Counted from the stretch's first letter, positions 1-7,328 are shown. The stretch is DNA of 10,751 nt from Burkholderiaceae bacterium (GCA_947470165.1 CANISN010000038.1:1-10751), one strand, 5' to 3'. Notes: generated by a model from the sequence alone, not told the origin. Numbers and translations are program-made.

Positions 1-10
1 GGTTTTTTCA

Positions 11-19
11 TGCTAGAAT
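11..19 (+). promoter_or_regulatory. Candidate extended -10 promoter element of rpmF
   Basis: TGC followed by TAGAAT resembles an extended -10 element (TGn plus five of six matches to TATAAT). It ends 23 bases before the rpmF ATG, leaving a short leader that carries the ribosome binding site AGGAG at 32-36. Any -35 box would fall outside the window, so the promoter cannot be confirmed. In many proteobacteria rpmF follows a yceD-like gene, and read-through from upstream is equally possible. Confidence 0.3.
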
Positions 20-42
20 GTCGCCTTGCTTAGGAGTTCAAT

Positions 43-222
43 ATGGCCGTCCAACAGAATAAAAAATCCCCATCCAAACGTGGCATGCACCGTGCGCACG
101 ACTTTTTGACCGCACCTGCTACGGCTGTGGAAGCCACAACTGGTGAGGCTCATTTGCGCCACCACATTTCACCAAACGGCTACTACCGTGGCCGTAAAGT
201 TGTTAAAACTAAAAACGACTAA
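43..222 (+). CDS. rpmF: 50S ribosomal protein bL32
   Basis: This gene encodes a 59-residue basic protein that I recognise as bL32, a structural component of the large ribosomal subunit. The N-terminus [20 protein letters not shown] and the C-terminal stretch [16 protein letters not shown] are family hallmarks. The length is normal for the proteobacterial form. It has no cysteines, so it is the zinc-independent type. The start is fixed by a strong Shine-Dalgarno AGGAG at 32-36, six bases before ATG. It stands directly upstream of plsX, the classic rpmF-plsX-fab arrangement, which links ribosome and membrane lipid synthesis. Here, however, an intrinsic terminator follows the stop codon within about 20 bases. 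The gene is too short for a typical ORF length cut-off, but identification is near certain. Confidence 0.97.
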   Translation: MAVQQNKKSPSKRGMHRAHDFLTAPATAVEATTGEAHLRHHISPNGYYRGRKVVKTKND

Positions 223-243
223 TTCTTTAGTCTAAAAAGATCT

Positions 244-271
244 AAGCGGCTCCTATAAAAGCCGCTTTTTT
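244..271 (+). terminator. Rho-independent terminator after rpmF
   Basis: A perfect 8-bp stem, AAGCGGCT (244-251) with AGCCGCTT (260-267), encloses the 8-base loop CCTATAAA. It is followed by T-rich sequence (six T at 266-271, then CTT), and an A-rich run precedes the stem. This is a textbook intrinsic terminator on the + strand. It should end much rpmF transcription before plsX, so plsX-fab expression depends on read-through or on a nearby start. The loop contains TATAAA, which could be read as a -10 box, but no convincing -35 element is seen at the right distance. Confidence 0.85.
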
Positions 272-305
272 CTTACATAAACCTCTTTCAGCAGTTCATG
301 ATTTT

Positions 306-1316
306 ATGAGTGTCACTCTTGCCATCGATGCCATGGGCGGAGATCATGGGATAGTCGTCACAGTCCCTGCTTGTTGCGATTTCCTTGAAAAGCATGCTGA
401 TGTAAAGATTGCCTTGGTTGGCGATCTGGAGCTGCTTAAGCAAGCCTTGAGTGAATTTCCCAACGCGGCAATGGATCGCATTCAAATTATTCCCGCTAGT
501 GAAGTTGTCTTGATGGATGATCCTATTGAGGTAGCGTTACGTCGCAAAAAAGACTCTTCAATGCGTGTAGCTATTCAACAAGTCAAAGAAGGTTTGGCAG
601 ATGCCGTCATCTCCTCTGGGAATACTGGCGCCTTGATGGCGATTTCTCGCTACATTCTAAAAACCTTAGATGGTGTTGATCGTCCGGCGATTGCTACCGC
701 GATCCCTAATGAAAAAGGGCACGGCACCACTATGCTCGATCTCGGTGCCAATGCTGATTGCGAGCCGATGCATTTAGTGCAGTTTGCGCAGATGGCTAAT
801 GTGATGGTTCAAGTGGTTGACGGCATAAAAAACCCCTCAATTGGCCTTCTCAATATTGGTGAAGAAGTGATTAAGGGTAATGAGGTTGTGAAGCAAACAG
901 GTGAATTACTACGCCAAACTACCTTAAACTTTTATGGCAACGTAGAAGGTAATGATATCTTTAAGGGCACTACGGATATCGTGGTGTGTGATGGCTTTGT
1001 GGGTAACGTTGTTCTCAAGGCTAGTGAAGGCTTGGCCAAGATGATGAGCGGCTTAATTAAGCAGGAATTTAATCGTTCATGGCTGACAAAATTGATGGCA
1101 ATCTGCGCCATGGTGCCATTACTTCGTGTACGCAAGCGGGTTGATCATCGTCGATATAACGGAGCAGTGCTCTTGGGATTGCGTGGTTGTGTGATCAAGA
1201 GTCATGGCTCTGCAGATCGTTTTGGATTTGGTTTTGCGCTGGATCGCGCATATGAGGCAGCAAAGAATCGCATGGTGGAGCGCATTGCTCAGGCTTTTGT
1301 GGCGGAGACAAAATAA
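306..1316 (+). CDS. plsX: Phosphate acyltransferase PlsX
   Basis: PlsX converts long-chain acyl-ACP and inorganic phosphate to acyl-phosphate, the donor used by membrane PlsY to acylate glycerol-3-phosphate. It thereby links fatty acid synthesis to phospholipid synthesis. The 336-residue product is of family length. Visible hallmarks are IDAMGGDHG (7-15), SSGNTGALM (103-111), LDLGAN (144-149), LLNIGEE (181-187), CDGFVGNV (228-235), [11 protein letters not shown] (284-294) and VIKSHG (296-301). It is a soluble, peripherally membrane-associated enzyme with no signal peptide. The start at 306 gives the conserved N-terminus, although no clear Shine-Dalgarno precedes it. A four-codon ATG ATT TTA TGA at 298-309 overlaps the start codon. 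The gene ends two bases before fabH, which implies co-transcription and probably coupled translation. Confidence 0.98.
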   Translation: MSVTLAIDAMGGDHGIVVTVPACCDFLEKHADVKIALVGDLELLKQALSEFPNAAMDRIQIIPASEVVLMDDPIEVALRRKKDSSMRVAIQQVKEGLADAVISSGNTGALMAISRYILKTLDGVDRPAIATAIPNEKGHGTTMLDLGANADCEPMHLVQFAQMANVMVQVVDGIKNPSIGLLNIGEEVIKGNEVVKQTGELLRQTTLNFYGNVEGNDIFKGTTDIVVCDGFVGNVVLKASEGLAKMMSGLIKQEFNRSWLTKLMAICAMVPLLRVRKRVDHRRYNGAVLLGLRGCVIKSHGSADRFGFGFALDRAYEAAKNRMVERIAQAFVAETK

Positions 1317-1318
1317 TC

Positions 1319-2305
1319 ATGAGTACTTATTCACGGGTAGCGGGAACAGGAAGTTATCTTCCAGAGTTACGTTTAAGTAATCAAGATCTCGTTGAGCGCC
1401 TGGCGAAAATTGGCCTTGAGACTAGTGATGAATGGATTGTGACCCGAAGTGGGATTTCTGCGCGTCACTTTGCGGCAGACAATCAACTTACCAGTGACTT
1501 GGCGGTGAATGCTGCTCAAGCAGCACTCGAGGCAGCTGGCTGTACTTCGGAAGATCTTGACCTCATTATTTTGGCAACATCCACCCCCGATCATTTAGGC
1601 GGTTTTCCAAGTACGGCTTGTGTAGTTCAAGATAAGTTGGGCGCCCACACGAATTGCGCTGCATTTGATGTGCAGGCAGTATGTGCTGGATTTACTTACG
1701 CTCTCGCAATCGCAGATGCATTTATTCGCACTGGTACTTATAAAAAAGTATTAGTTTTAGGCTCGGAAACTTTTTCCCGAATTTTAAATTTTCAAGATCG
1801 TACTACCTCTGTCTTATTTGGCGATGGGGCTGGCGCAGTGGTACTAGAGGCTTCAACTGAGCCTGGTATTCTGTCAACCGCTTTGCATGCGGATGGTAGT
1901 CAGCGTGATATTTTGTGTGTTCCAGGGCGCGCTAAGCAAGGCGGTGTAGAGGGGTCTGCGTACTTGACTATGGATGGTCCCGCAGTCTTTAAGCTGGCCG
2001 TGAAGGTTCTCGAGCAAGTAGCTCATGAGGCATTAGAAAAAGCTAATCTCAAGCCAGAACAAATTGATTGGTTGGTGCCTCACCAAGCCAACATTCGGAT
2101 CATGGAGAGCACTGCCCGCAAGATGGGCATGTCGATGGATAAAGTGATTGTGACCGTTCATGAGCATGGCAATACTTCTGCCGCCTCAATTCCGCTGGCT
2201 TTGGACGCGGGCGTTCGATCAGGTCAAATTCAGCGTGGCCAACATCTCTTATTAGAAGGTGTAGGTGGCGGCTTTGCTTGGGGCGCAGTAGCCATTAAGT
2301 ACTAA
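1319..2305 (+). CDS. fabH: Beta-ketoacyl-ACP synthase III (KAS III)
   Basis: FabH starts type II fatty acid synthesis by condensing an acyl-CoA (normally acetyl-CoA) with malonyl-ACP to give beta-ketoacyl-ACP in the cytoplasm. The 328-residue thiolase-fold protein has the full Cys-His-Asn triad: Cys122 in QAVCAGF, His255 in VPHQANIRI and Asn285 in HGNTSAA. QANIR is the family ACP-contact region, and the glycine-rich end [10 protein letters not shown] (314-323) is typical. The motif around the cysteine reads VCAGF rather than the common ACSGF, a conservative variant. The start ATG lies two bases after plsX, with GGAG at 1304-1307 inside the plsX end as a distant ribosome binding site (11-base spacing). 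It lies in the fab operon, followed by fabD after 43 bases. Substrate chain length cannot be judged from sequence alone. Confidence 0.98.
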   Translation: MSTYSRVAGTGSYLPELRLSNQDLVERLAKIGLETSDEWIVTRSGISARHFAADNQLTSDLAVNAAQAALEAAGCTSEDLDLIILATSTPDHLGGFPSTACVVQDKLGAHTNCAAFDVQAVCAGFTYALAIADAFIRTGTYKKVLVLGSETFSRILNFQDRTTSVLFGDGAGAVVLEASTEPGILSTALHADGSQRDILCVPGRAKQGGVEGSAYLTMDGPAVFKLAVKVLEQVAHEALEKANLKPEQIDWLVPHQANIRIMESTARKMGMSMDKVIVTVHEHGNTSAASIPLALDAGVRSGQIQRGQHLLLEGVGGGFAWGAVAIKY

Positions 2306-2348
2306 AGTAACCGTAAAGATCAACAAACATTATTGAGCGATTATTCCT

Positions 2349-3284
2349 ATGACATTTGCATTTGTATTTCCTGGACAAGGCTCCCAATCTGTTGGGATGC
2401 TTAACTCGATTACTGATCGCCCTGAAGTACGCGCGACATTAGAAGAGGCTTCCGAAGCCTTAGGTGAAGATGTTGCAAAACTCATTTCCGAAGGTCCTGC
2501 AGGGGCGCTCTCCTTAACCACGAATACACAGCCAGTAATGCTCACTTCAGCAATTGCGTTTTATCGTGCCTGGTTAGCCTCTGGCGGAGCCATTCCGAAA
2601 GTTTTAGCAGGTCACAGCTTGGGTGAATATTCTGCTTTAGTCGTTGCCGGCGTAATCTCTTTTGAAGATGCTCTACCCTTAGTGCGCTTTCGCGCAGAGG
2701 CTATGCAGACAGCTGTGCCTGTGGGTACAGGTGGTATGGCTGCCATCTTGGGTTTAGATGATGCCATTGTGAAAACTGTCTGTGCAGAAGCTGCCGCAGC
2801 ATCTGGTGGTGTAGTAGAGGCGGTGAACTTTAATGCGCCAGGGCAAGTAGTCATTGCTGGCGGCAGCGATGCTGTTACTAAAGCATGCGAGTTATTAAAA
2901 GCGGCTGGCGCAAAACGCGCTTTGCCATTACCAGTTTCTGCACCATTTCATTCTTCTTTATTGCAACCAGCCTCTGAAAAACTTAAAGCTTATTTAGCTA
3001 ATATTAAGTTTAAAGTCCCCACCATTTCTGTAATCAATAACGTTGATGTAGAAATCTTGAATGATCCAACTGCAATTAAAGATGCTCTAGTGCGCCAAGC
3101 TGCTAAGCCTGTGCGTTGGCAAGAAACTATTAATATGATGGCGCAGCAGGGCATTACGCAAGTTGTAGAATGCGGTCCTGGTAAGGTTTTGGCAGGGCTG
3201 ACTAAACGCATTAATGATAATGTTGTAGGTGTGCCCATTTTTGATGAAGCCAGTCTCCATGAAGCTTTGGCTATGGTGAAGTAA
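2349..3284 (+). CDS. fabD: Malonyl-CoA:ACP transacylase
   Basis: FabD moves malonyl from CoA to the phosphopantetheine of AcpP, supplying the extender unit for FabH and FabF. The 311 residues match the family length. Catalytic features are visible: FPGQGSQ (7-13), nucleophile Ser90 in GHSLGEYSALV, Arg115 in VRFRAEAMQ (binds the malonyl carboxylate) and His201 in SAPFHSS. The region FNAPGQVVIAG (161-171) and the C-terminal VECGPGKVLAGL are also typical. The start ATG gives the conserved MTFAFVFPGQGSQ. Its Shine-Dalgarno is poor (GAGCGA at 2335-2340 at best). The gene sits between fabH and fabG in the same orientation, so it probably belongs to one transcript. Nothing is truncated or unusual. 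Confidence 0.98.
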   Translation: MTFAFVFPGQGSQSVGMLNSITDRPEVRATLEEASEALGEDVAKLISEGPAGALSLTTNTQPVMLTSAIAFYRAWLASGGAIPKVLAGHSLGEYSALVVAGVISFEDALPLVRFRAEAMQTAVPVGTGGMAAILGLDDAIVKTVCAEAAAASGGVVEAVNFNAPGQVVIAGGSDAVTKACELLKAAGAKRALPLPVSAPFHSSLLQPASEKLKAYLANIKFKVPTISVINNVDVEILNDPTAIKDALVRQAAKPVRWQETINMMAQQGITQVVECGPGKVLAGLTKRINDNVVGVPIFDEASLHEALAMVK

Positions 3285-3346
3285 AAAGAAATAACAAAAA
3301 GAAAAAACGAATCAAAGAATCAGTCAATCGATAGCGGAAGACAAAT

Positions 3347-4090
3347 ATGAATCTCGACTTAAGTGGGCAAATTGCATTAGTTACCGGAGCATCGCGTGGC
3401 ATTGGTCAAGCGATTGCAGATGAGCTTGTGAAATGTGGTGCCAGAGTGATCGGCACTGCTACCTCTGATGAAGGTGCCAAGGCAATTAATGCCCGTTTGC
3501 AAGCAAGCGGTGGCCGCGGTGAAATGCTGAATGTGACTGACCCAAAAGCGTGTGAAGACATCATTGATTTAATCGTCAAAGATTTTGGTGGAATTGGAAT
3601 TTTGGTGAATAACGCTGGTATCACGCGCGATAACTTAGCGATGCGTATGAAAACAGATGAGTGGGCCGATGTGATCGATACCAACTTAAGTGCCGTTTTC
3701 CGTTTATCACAGGCAGTGATGCGCCCAATGATGAAGGCCCGTTCAGGTCGGATTATTAATATCACCTCTATTGTTGGTCATATGGGTAACCCAGGCCAGG
3801 CCAATTATGCCGCTGCCAAAGCAGGGGTTTCTGGTATGACTCGCGCTTTAGCCCGTGAAATAGGCAGTCGTAACATTACAGTCAATTGCGTAGCCCCAGG
3901 CTTTATTGATACCGATATGACCCGCGCCTTGAGTGAGGAGCAGCAAAACGCGCTGAAGGCGAACATCCCCTTAGCGCGCCTCGGCAGCCCTGAGGATGTA
4001 GCGCAGGCAGTGGCGTTTTTAGCCTCGCCAGCGGCTGGATACATTACGGGTAATACCCTACATGTCAATGGCGGCCTCTATTTAGCTTAG
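3347..4090 (+). CDS. fabG: 3-oxoacyl-ACP reductase
   Basis: FabG uses NADPH to reduce beta-ketoacyl-ACP to beta-hydroxyacyl-ACP, the first reduction in each elongation cycle. The 247-residue product is a classical short-chain dehydrogenase. It shows the Rossmann motif TGASRGIG (13-20), NNAG (88-91), Asn113, Ser141 and the YAAAK signature with Tyr154 and Lys158, so the catalytic tetrad is complete. PGFIDTDMT (184-192) and the C-terminal GNTLHVNGG are FabG-like. The start has a clear ribosome binding site, GGAAG at 3336-3340, six bases upstream. A 62-base A-rich spacer separates it from fabD. Position between fabD and acpP supports FabG itself rather than one of the many other reductases of this superfamily. 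Confidence 0.97.
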   Translation: MNLDLSGQIALVTGASRGIGQAIADELVKCGARVIGTATSDEGAKAINARLQASGGRGEMLNVTDPKACEDIIDLIVKDFGGIGILVNNAGITRDNLAMRMKTDEWADVIDTNLSAVFRLSQAVMRPMMKARSGRIINITSIVGHMGNPGQANYAAAKAGVSGMTRALAREIGSRNITVNCVAPGFIDTDMTRALSEEQQNALKANIPLARLGSPEDVAQAVAFLASPAAGYITGNTLHVNGGLYLA

Positions 4091-4124
4091 ATATATAGCC
4101 GGAATTTGATCATTTTTTGGTGGA

Positions 4125-4156
4125 TTTACTAATTTAGTCCTCCAAGCTGATAAAAT
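4125..4156 (+). promoter_or_regulatory. Candidate acpP promoter with overlapping palindrome
   Basis: The 103-base fabG-acpP spacer contains TGA followed by TAAAAT at 4148-4156, a good extended -10 element (five of six matches to TATAAT). A weak -35-like TTTACT (4125-4130) lies 20 bases upstream, longer than ideal. The near-perfect palindrome ACTAA-T-TTAGT at 4128-4138 overlaps that -35 region and is placed like an operator. An extra promoter fits the known need for far more AcpP than Fab enzymes, and acpP has its own promoters in E. coli. Promoter activity here is inferred from sequence only. Confidence 0.42.
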
Positions 4157-4183
4157 CCCTTTCATCGTTTTTTTACAACCCTT

Positions 4184-4189
4184 GGGGGA
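4184..4189 (+). promoter_or_regulatory. Strong ribosome binding site that fixes the acpP start
   Basis: GGGGGA lies four bases before ATG at 4194 and is the most G-rich Shine-Dalgarno-like element in the window. It argues against a TTG start at 4182 in the same frame. That start would put this site inside the coding region and add four residues foreign to the AcpP family. Confidence 0.75.
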
Positions 4190-4193
4190 ATTA

Positions 4194-4433
4194 ATGGATA
4201 ACATCGAACAACGCGTTAAGAAGATCGTCGCTGAGCAATTGGGCGTCGCAGAAGCAGATATCAAGAATGAATCTTCTTTTGTGAACGACTTAGGCGCAGA
4301 CTCTCTTGACACTGTTGAATTGGTAATGGCTTTGGAAGATGAATTCGGGATTGAAATTCCTGATGAAGAAGCTGAAAAAATTACTACTGTTCAGCTCGCT
4401 ATCGATTTTGCTCAGTCTAAAGCTCAGGGTTAA
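4194..4433 (+). CDS. acpP: Acyl carrier protein
   Basis: AcpP carries growing acyl chains on a 4'-phosphopantetheine arm and is the shared substrate of FabD, FabH, FabG, FabF and PlsX. The 79-residue acidic protein has the invariant attachment motif DSL with Ser37 in [10 protein letters not shown], followed by the recognition helix [19 protein letters not shown] (43-61). Length and composition are typical. The start at 4194 is chosen because of the GGGGGA site just before it and because [12 protein letters not shown] is the family N-terminus. It has its own candidate promoter upstream and no visible terminator downstream, so transcripts may continue into fabF 28 bases later. The strong ribosome binding site contrasts with the weak one of fabF, which fits the large excess of AcpP in cells. 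Confidence 0.98.
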   Translation: MDNIEQRVKKIVAEQLGVAEADIKNESSFVNDLGADSLDTVELVMALEDEFGIEIPDEEAEKITTVQLAIDFAQSKAQG

Positions 4434-4447
4434 TTCCCCGACTTAGT

Positions 4448-4459
4448 TAATAGCTATTA
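4448..4459 (+). repeat. Perfect 12-bp palindrome before the fabF start codon
   Basis: TAATAGCTATTA is a perfect inverted repeat without a central gap. It occupies the place where a Shine-Dalgarno would be expected, two bases before the fabF GTG start at 4462. It could be a protein-binding site, a translational control element or chance. AT-rich palindromes of this size occur by chance at modest frequency. Confidence 0.4.
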
Positions 4460-4461
4460 CT

Positions 4462-5709
4462 GTGTCAGCATCAAATGGCCGTCGCCGAGTTGTGGTTACC
4501 GGCTTAGGCCTTATTTCACCTGTTGGTAACTCGGTTGATGCGGCTTGGTCTAATTTGCTTGCGGGCAAATCCGGCATTGCTACTATCACGAAGTTTGATC
4601 ACACTCCTCTGAGCGTCCATTTCGCCGGTGAGGTGAAAGATTTCAATGTAGAAGAATATGTCTCAGCCAAAGAGGCGCGCCACATGGATACTTTCATCCA
4701 TTTTGGCATTGCCGCTGGGTCACAAGCGATTCGTGACAGTGGCTTGCAAATAACCGAAGAGAATGCAGAGCGCGTTGGCGTCATGGTTGGCTCTGGCATC
4801 GGTGGTTTACCCTTGATTGAGGAGACTGGCGCTGAATTACTTGCTCGCGGCCCCCGTCGCATATCCCCATTCTTTGTGCCCGGCTCAATTATTAATATGA
4901 TTTCTGGCCACCTCAGTATTTTGTTTGGCCTCAAAGGTCCAAACGTAGCTGCGGTGACAGCCTGTACAACTGGCTTACATAGTATTGGATTGGCGGCACG
5001 CTTAATTCAGTATGGTGATGCTGATGTGATGGTTGCCGGTGGCGCTGAATCCACTATTTCTGCTTTGGGTGTTGGTGGCTTTGCATCGGCTAGAGCACTA
5101 TCGACTCGCAATGATGATCCTGCAACAGCTTCTCGTCCATGGGACAAGGACCGTGATGGTTTTGTATTAGGTGAGGGTGCTGGTGTTGTCGTTCTTGAGG
5201 AGTATGAGCACGCTAAAGCCCGTGGCGCAAAAATATACTGTGAGCTCTTAGGCTTCGGCATGAGTGGTGATGCATATCACATGACTGCGCCTAATATGGA
5301 TGGTCCAAGGCGTTGCATGGTGAATGCAATGCGCGATGCAGGCTTAAATGCGGATCAGATTCAATACATCAATGCACACGGAACCTCTACGCCTTTGGGT
5401 GATAAGAATGAAACTGGCGCCATTAAGGCGGCTTTTGGCGATCACGCTAAGAAGATTTTAATTAACTCCACTAAGTCAATGACTGGCCACCTTTTGGGCG
5501 GTGCTGGTGGCCTAGAGTCTGTCTTTACTATTTTGGCCCTCCATAACCAGAAATCTCCACCAACGATTAATATCTTCAATCAAGACCCAGAGTGTGATTT
5601 GGACTACTGCGCCAATACTGCTCGCGATGTGAAGATTGATCATGCCGTCAAAAACAACTTTGGCTTTGGGGGTACTAACGGTACCTTGATTTTTGGCAAA
5701 TTGATCTAA
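4462..5709 (+). CDS. fabF: Beta-ketoacyl-ACP synthase II (KAS II)
   Basis: FabF elongates acyl-ACP with malonyl-ACP and, in the E. coli enzyme, controls the palmitoleate-to-vaccenate step. The 415-residue length fits. The Cys-His-His active site is complete: Cys168 in VTACTTG, His306 in NAHGTST and His343 in [10 protein letters not shown], with Lys338 in STKSM. The N-terminal [15 protein letters not shown] and C-terminal [12 protein letters not shown] are also typical. The start is GTG: an in-frame stop at 4444-4446 leaves no ATG, GTG or TTG further upstream. There is no recognisable Shine-Dalgarno; a 12-bp palindrome sits there instead. It follows acpP by 28 bases, the usual acpP-fabF pair. 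No terminator is evident after it. FabF rather than FabB is favoured by the acpP linkage. Confidence 0.97.
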   Translation: MSASNGRRRVVVTGLGLISPVGNSVDAAWSNLLAGKSGIATITKFDHTPLSVHFAGEVKDFNVEEYVSAKEARHMDTFIHFGIAAGSQAIRDSGLQITEENAERVGVMVGSGIGGLPLIEETGAELLARGPRRISPFFVPGSIINMISGHLSILFGLKGPNVAAVTACTTGLHSIGLAARLIQYGDADVMVAGGAESTISALGVGGFASARALSTRNDDPATASRPWDKDRDGFVLGEGAGVVVLEEYEHAKARGAKIYCELLGFGMSGDAYHMTAPNMDGPRRCMVNAMRDAGLNADQIQYINAHGTSTPLGDKNETGAIKAAFGDHAKKILINSTKSMTGHLLGGAGGLESVFTILALHNQKSPPTINIFNQDPECDLDYCANTARDVKIDHAVKNNFGFGGTNGTLIFGKLI

Positions 5710-5771
5710 TATCCTAATTACGTCCTTCCCTAATCCTTTTATTGGTTTTTACCAAGCAGGTCTATAGCATC

Positions 5772-7220
5772 ATGAAAAAGTATCTTATTGCACTCTTAGC
5801 TATTTATAGCTTGGGGCAAACTGCGTTTATTCCCCAGGCTTTTGCCCAAAGTCCGCGCGTATCCATTCCTGACTTTGCCGATTTAGTTGAGCGCGCTAGC
5901 CCTGCAGTGGTCAACATCCGCACAACTGAAAAAGTGGTGCAGCAGCAGGCTCAGGGAGGTATTCCAGGGATGCCTGAGGATCAAGCGGAGTTCTTCCGCC
6001 GCTTCTTCGGGGTGCCTATACCAGGTCTTCCTAGTGGCCCAAAGCAAGCACAACCAAACTCCGGTAAACCGCAAGAGGCTGACCGTGGCGTAGGTTCGGG
6101 TTTCATTATTGAGTCCAATGGCTTGATTTTGACAAATGCCCACGTTGTAGAAGGTGCAAACACGATTTACGTAACCTTGACTGACAAGCGTGAGTACAAG
6201 GCAAAATTATTAGGTCTGGATAAGCGAACAGATATTGCGGTTGTCAAAATTGATGCGCGTGATTTGCCCAAGCTCTCTCTAGGAGACTCTTCTAGGGTGA
6301 GGGTAGGTGAGTGGGTATTGGCGATAGGCTCCCCATTCGGCTTGGAAAATACCGTGACTGCGGGAATCGTGTCTGCCAAGAGCCGAGATACTGGTGACTA
6401 CTTGCCATTTATTCAGACTGATGTCGCAGTTAATCCTGGGAATTCTGGTGGTCCTTTATTAAATACCGCTGGTCAGGTTATCGGTATCAACTCTCAAATC
6501 TTTAGCCGCTCTGGTGGATACATGGGAATCTCCTTTGCGATTCCGATTGATGAAGCGATGCGCGTTGCCGAGCAGTTGCGTACCAATGGAAAAATGACTC
6601 GCGGCCGCATTGGCGTTGCCTTAGGTGAAATAACTAAAGAGATTGCTGAAAGCCTAGGCCTAGGCAAACCTCGTGGTGCTTATGTTCGTAACGTTGAGCC
6701 AGGTGGTCCAGCAGCTGCCGGTGGTATTGAGTCTGGTGATGTGATCCTGAGCTTTAATGGTCGCGATATTGGCAAATCGACCGATCTACCAAGAGCAGTT
6801 GGGGAAACAAAACCGGGTACCAGCGCTAGCGTGCAAGTTTGGCGTAAAGGTTCTACCAAAGACCTGATGGTTTCTGTGGTGGATACAGAGTCCAGCCAAG
6901 CAATCGTGAAGAAAGCAGATAGCTCAAGTTCGAATGGGTCAAATGTGACTACCCTTGGGGTGGCCGTTTCTGAGCTATCGGATGCCAAGAAGAAAGAGCT
7001 AAATATCCGTGGTGGTGTTGAAGTTACTGGCTTAGGTGATGGTCCCTTAGTCCGAGCAGGTGTGCGCCCAGGGGACGTGATTATTCGGATTGCCGATGCT
7101 GATATTGCTGGCATAAAGCAGTTCGAGAGCCTAGTTAAGGGTTTGGATACCAATAAGGTAGTCCCAGTTTTTATCCGTCGGGCAGACAGCACTATGGTTA
7201 TCCCAGTTAAGCCAAAATAA
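5772..7220 (+). CDS. mucD: Periplasmic serine protease, DegP/DegQ (Do) family, MucD-like
   Basis: This is a periplasmic HtrA-type protease and chaperone that removes misfolded envelope proteins. The chosen ATG gives 482 residues with a classic signal peptide: MKKY, a hydrophobic core, then AFA before Gln26. An in-frame TTG ten codons upstream would spoil this. The trypsin-like domain carries His124 in TNAHVV, Asp154 in RTDIAVVKI and Ser225 in GNSGGP. A flexible segment rich in Gln, Gly and Pro (about 57-105, including FFRRFFG) matches the LA loop. Two PDZ domains follow, at roughly 265-370 and 393-478, joined by a Ser-rich linker (384-390). MucD is named from the mucD-lepA-lepB-rnc order. AGCAGG at 5755-5760 is a weak, distant ribosome binding site. 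The sigma-E/anti-sigma genes often found just upstream are absent. Confidence 0.95.
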   Translation: MKKYLIALLAIYSLGQTAFIPQAFAQSPRVSIPDFADLVERASPAVVNIRTTEKVVQQQAQGGIPGMPEDQAEFFRRFFGVPIPGLPSGPKQAQPNSGKPQEADRGVGSGFIIESNGLILTNAHVVEGANTIYVTLTDKREYKAKLLGLDKRTDIAVVKIDARDLPKLSLGDSSRVRVGEWVLAIGSPFGLENTVTAGIVSAKSRDTGDYLPFIQTDVAVNPGNSGGPLLNTAGQVIGINSQIFSRSGGYMGISFAIPIDEAMRVAEQLRTNGKMTRGRIGVALGEITKEIAESLGLGKPRGAYVRNVEPGGPAAAGGIESGDVILSFNGRDIGKSTDLPRAVGETKPGTSASVQVWRKGSTKDLMVSVVDTESSQAIVKKADSSSSNGSNVTTLGVAVSELSDAKKKELNIRGGVEVTGLGDGPLVRAGVRPGDVIIRIADADIAGIKQFESLVKGLDTNKVVPVFIRRADSTMVIPVKPK

Positions 7221-7250
7221 GTAGAAATCCCACTTTTTGAGGTAAAAAAA

Positions 7251-7281
7251 CGGGTTTAGGACCCATTGGGCGTCACCCATT
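7251..7281 (+). repeat. Alternating GGG/CCC repeats in the mucD-lepA spacer
   Basis: Within about 30 bases there are two copies of ACCCATT (7261-7267 and 7275-7281) and two GGG runs (7252-7254, 7268-7270). Short stems can form in competing ways: GGGT with ACCC (7252-7255 with 7261-7264), or TGGG with CCCA (7267-7270 with 7276-7279). Each stem is only four pairs, so stability is low. No T-run follows, so this is not a convincing terminator for mucD. Confidence 0.35.
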
Positions 7282-7286
7282 ACAAT
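7281..7286 (+). promoter_or_regulatory. Candidate -10 element of a lepA promoter
   Basis: TACAAT matches five of six bases of the TATAAT box and lies 78 bases before the lepA start. The -35 region is unclear: TTTAGG at 7255-7260 is 20 bases upstream, longer than usual, and nothing closer resembles TTGACA. A promoter here would give lepA-lepB-rnc a structured leader of about 70 bases. The 144-base spacer, the longest in the window, makes an internal promoter plausible. Confidence 0.3.
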
Positions 7287-7307
7287 CACTTTAAGACGAC
7301 TTTTTGC

Positions 7308-7328
7308 AGCGCATCATTGTGGTGCGTT
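7308..7328 (+). other. Stem-loop in the lepA 5' leader
   Basis: AGCGCATCA (7308-7316) pairs with TGGTGCGTT (7320-7328) around a three-base loop TTG. This gives nine pairs, two of them G-U in RNA. A run of six T begins at 7340, eleven bases beyond the stem, too far for a normal intrinsic terminator. It may be a leader hairpin of the lepA-lepB-rnc mRNA, possibly a processing site, since E. coli rnc mRNA is cleaved by RNase III in its leader. The stem is much shorter than typical RNase III substrates. Confidence 0.4.

Noticed and set aside
3406..3765. 119-codon open frame on the minus strand
   Set aside because: It lies opposite fabG, which has complete catalytic motifs; no independent evidence of coding.
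4182..4193. TTG start for acpP giving four extra residues (MGEL)
   Set aside because: The GGGGGA ribosome binding site lies inside this extension, and the AcpP family starts at the ATG at 4194.
5742..5755. TTGGT-TTTT-ACCAA hairpin as a terminator for fabF
   Set aside because: The stem is only five pairs, with low GC content, and no T-run follows, so it cannot be supported as a terminator.
5742..5771. TTG start for mucD ten codons upstream
   Set aside because: It would put ten non-family residues in front of a textbook signal peptide that begins at ATG 5772.
6680..7192. 170-codon open frame on the minus strand
   Set aside because: It lies fully opposite the two PDZ domains of mucD, has a low-complexity Ser/Thr/Pro-rich product and no ribosome binding site or recognisable family; it is an antisense shadow.
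7237..7268. Heat-shock (sigma-32) type promoter before lepA, from TTGAGG and CCCATT
   Set aside because: The spacing between the two elements is about 19 bases, longer than the 13-17 expected, and the matches are partial.
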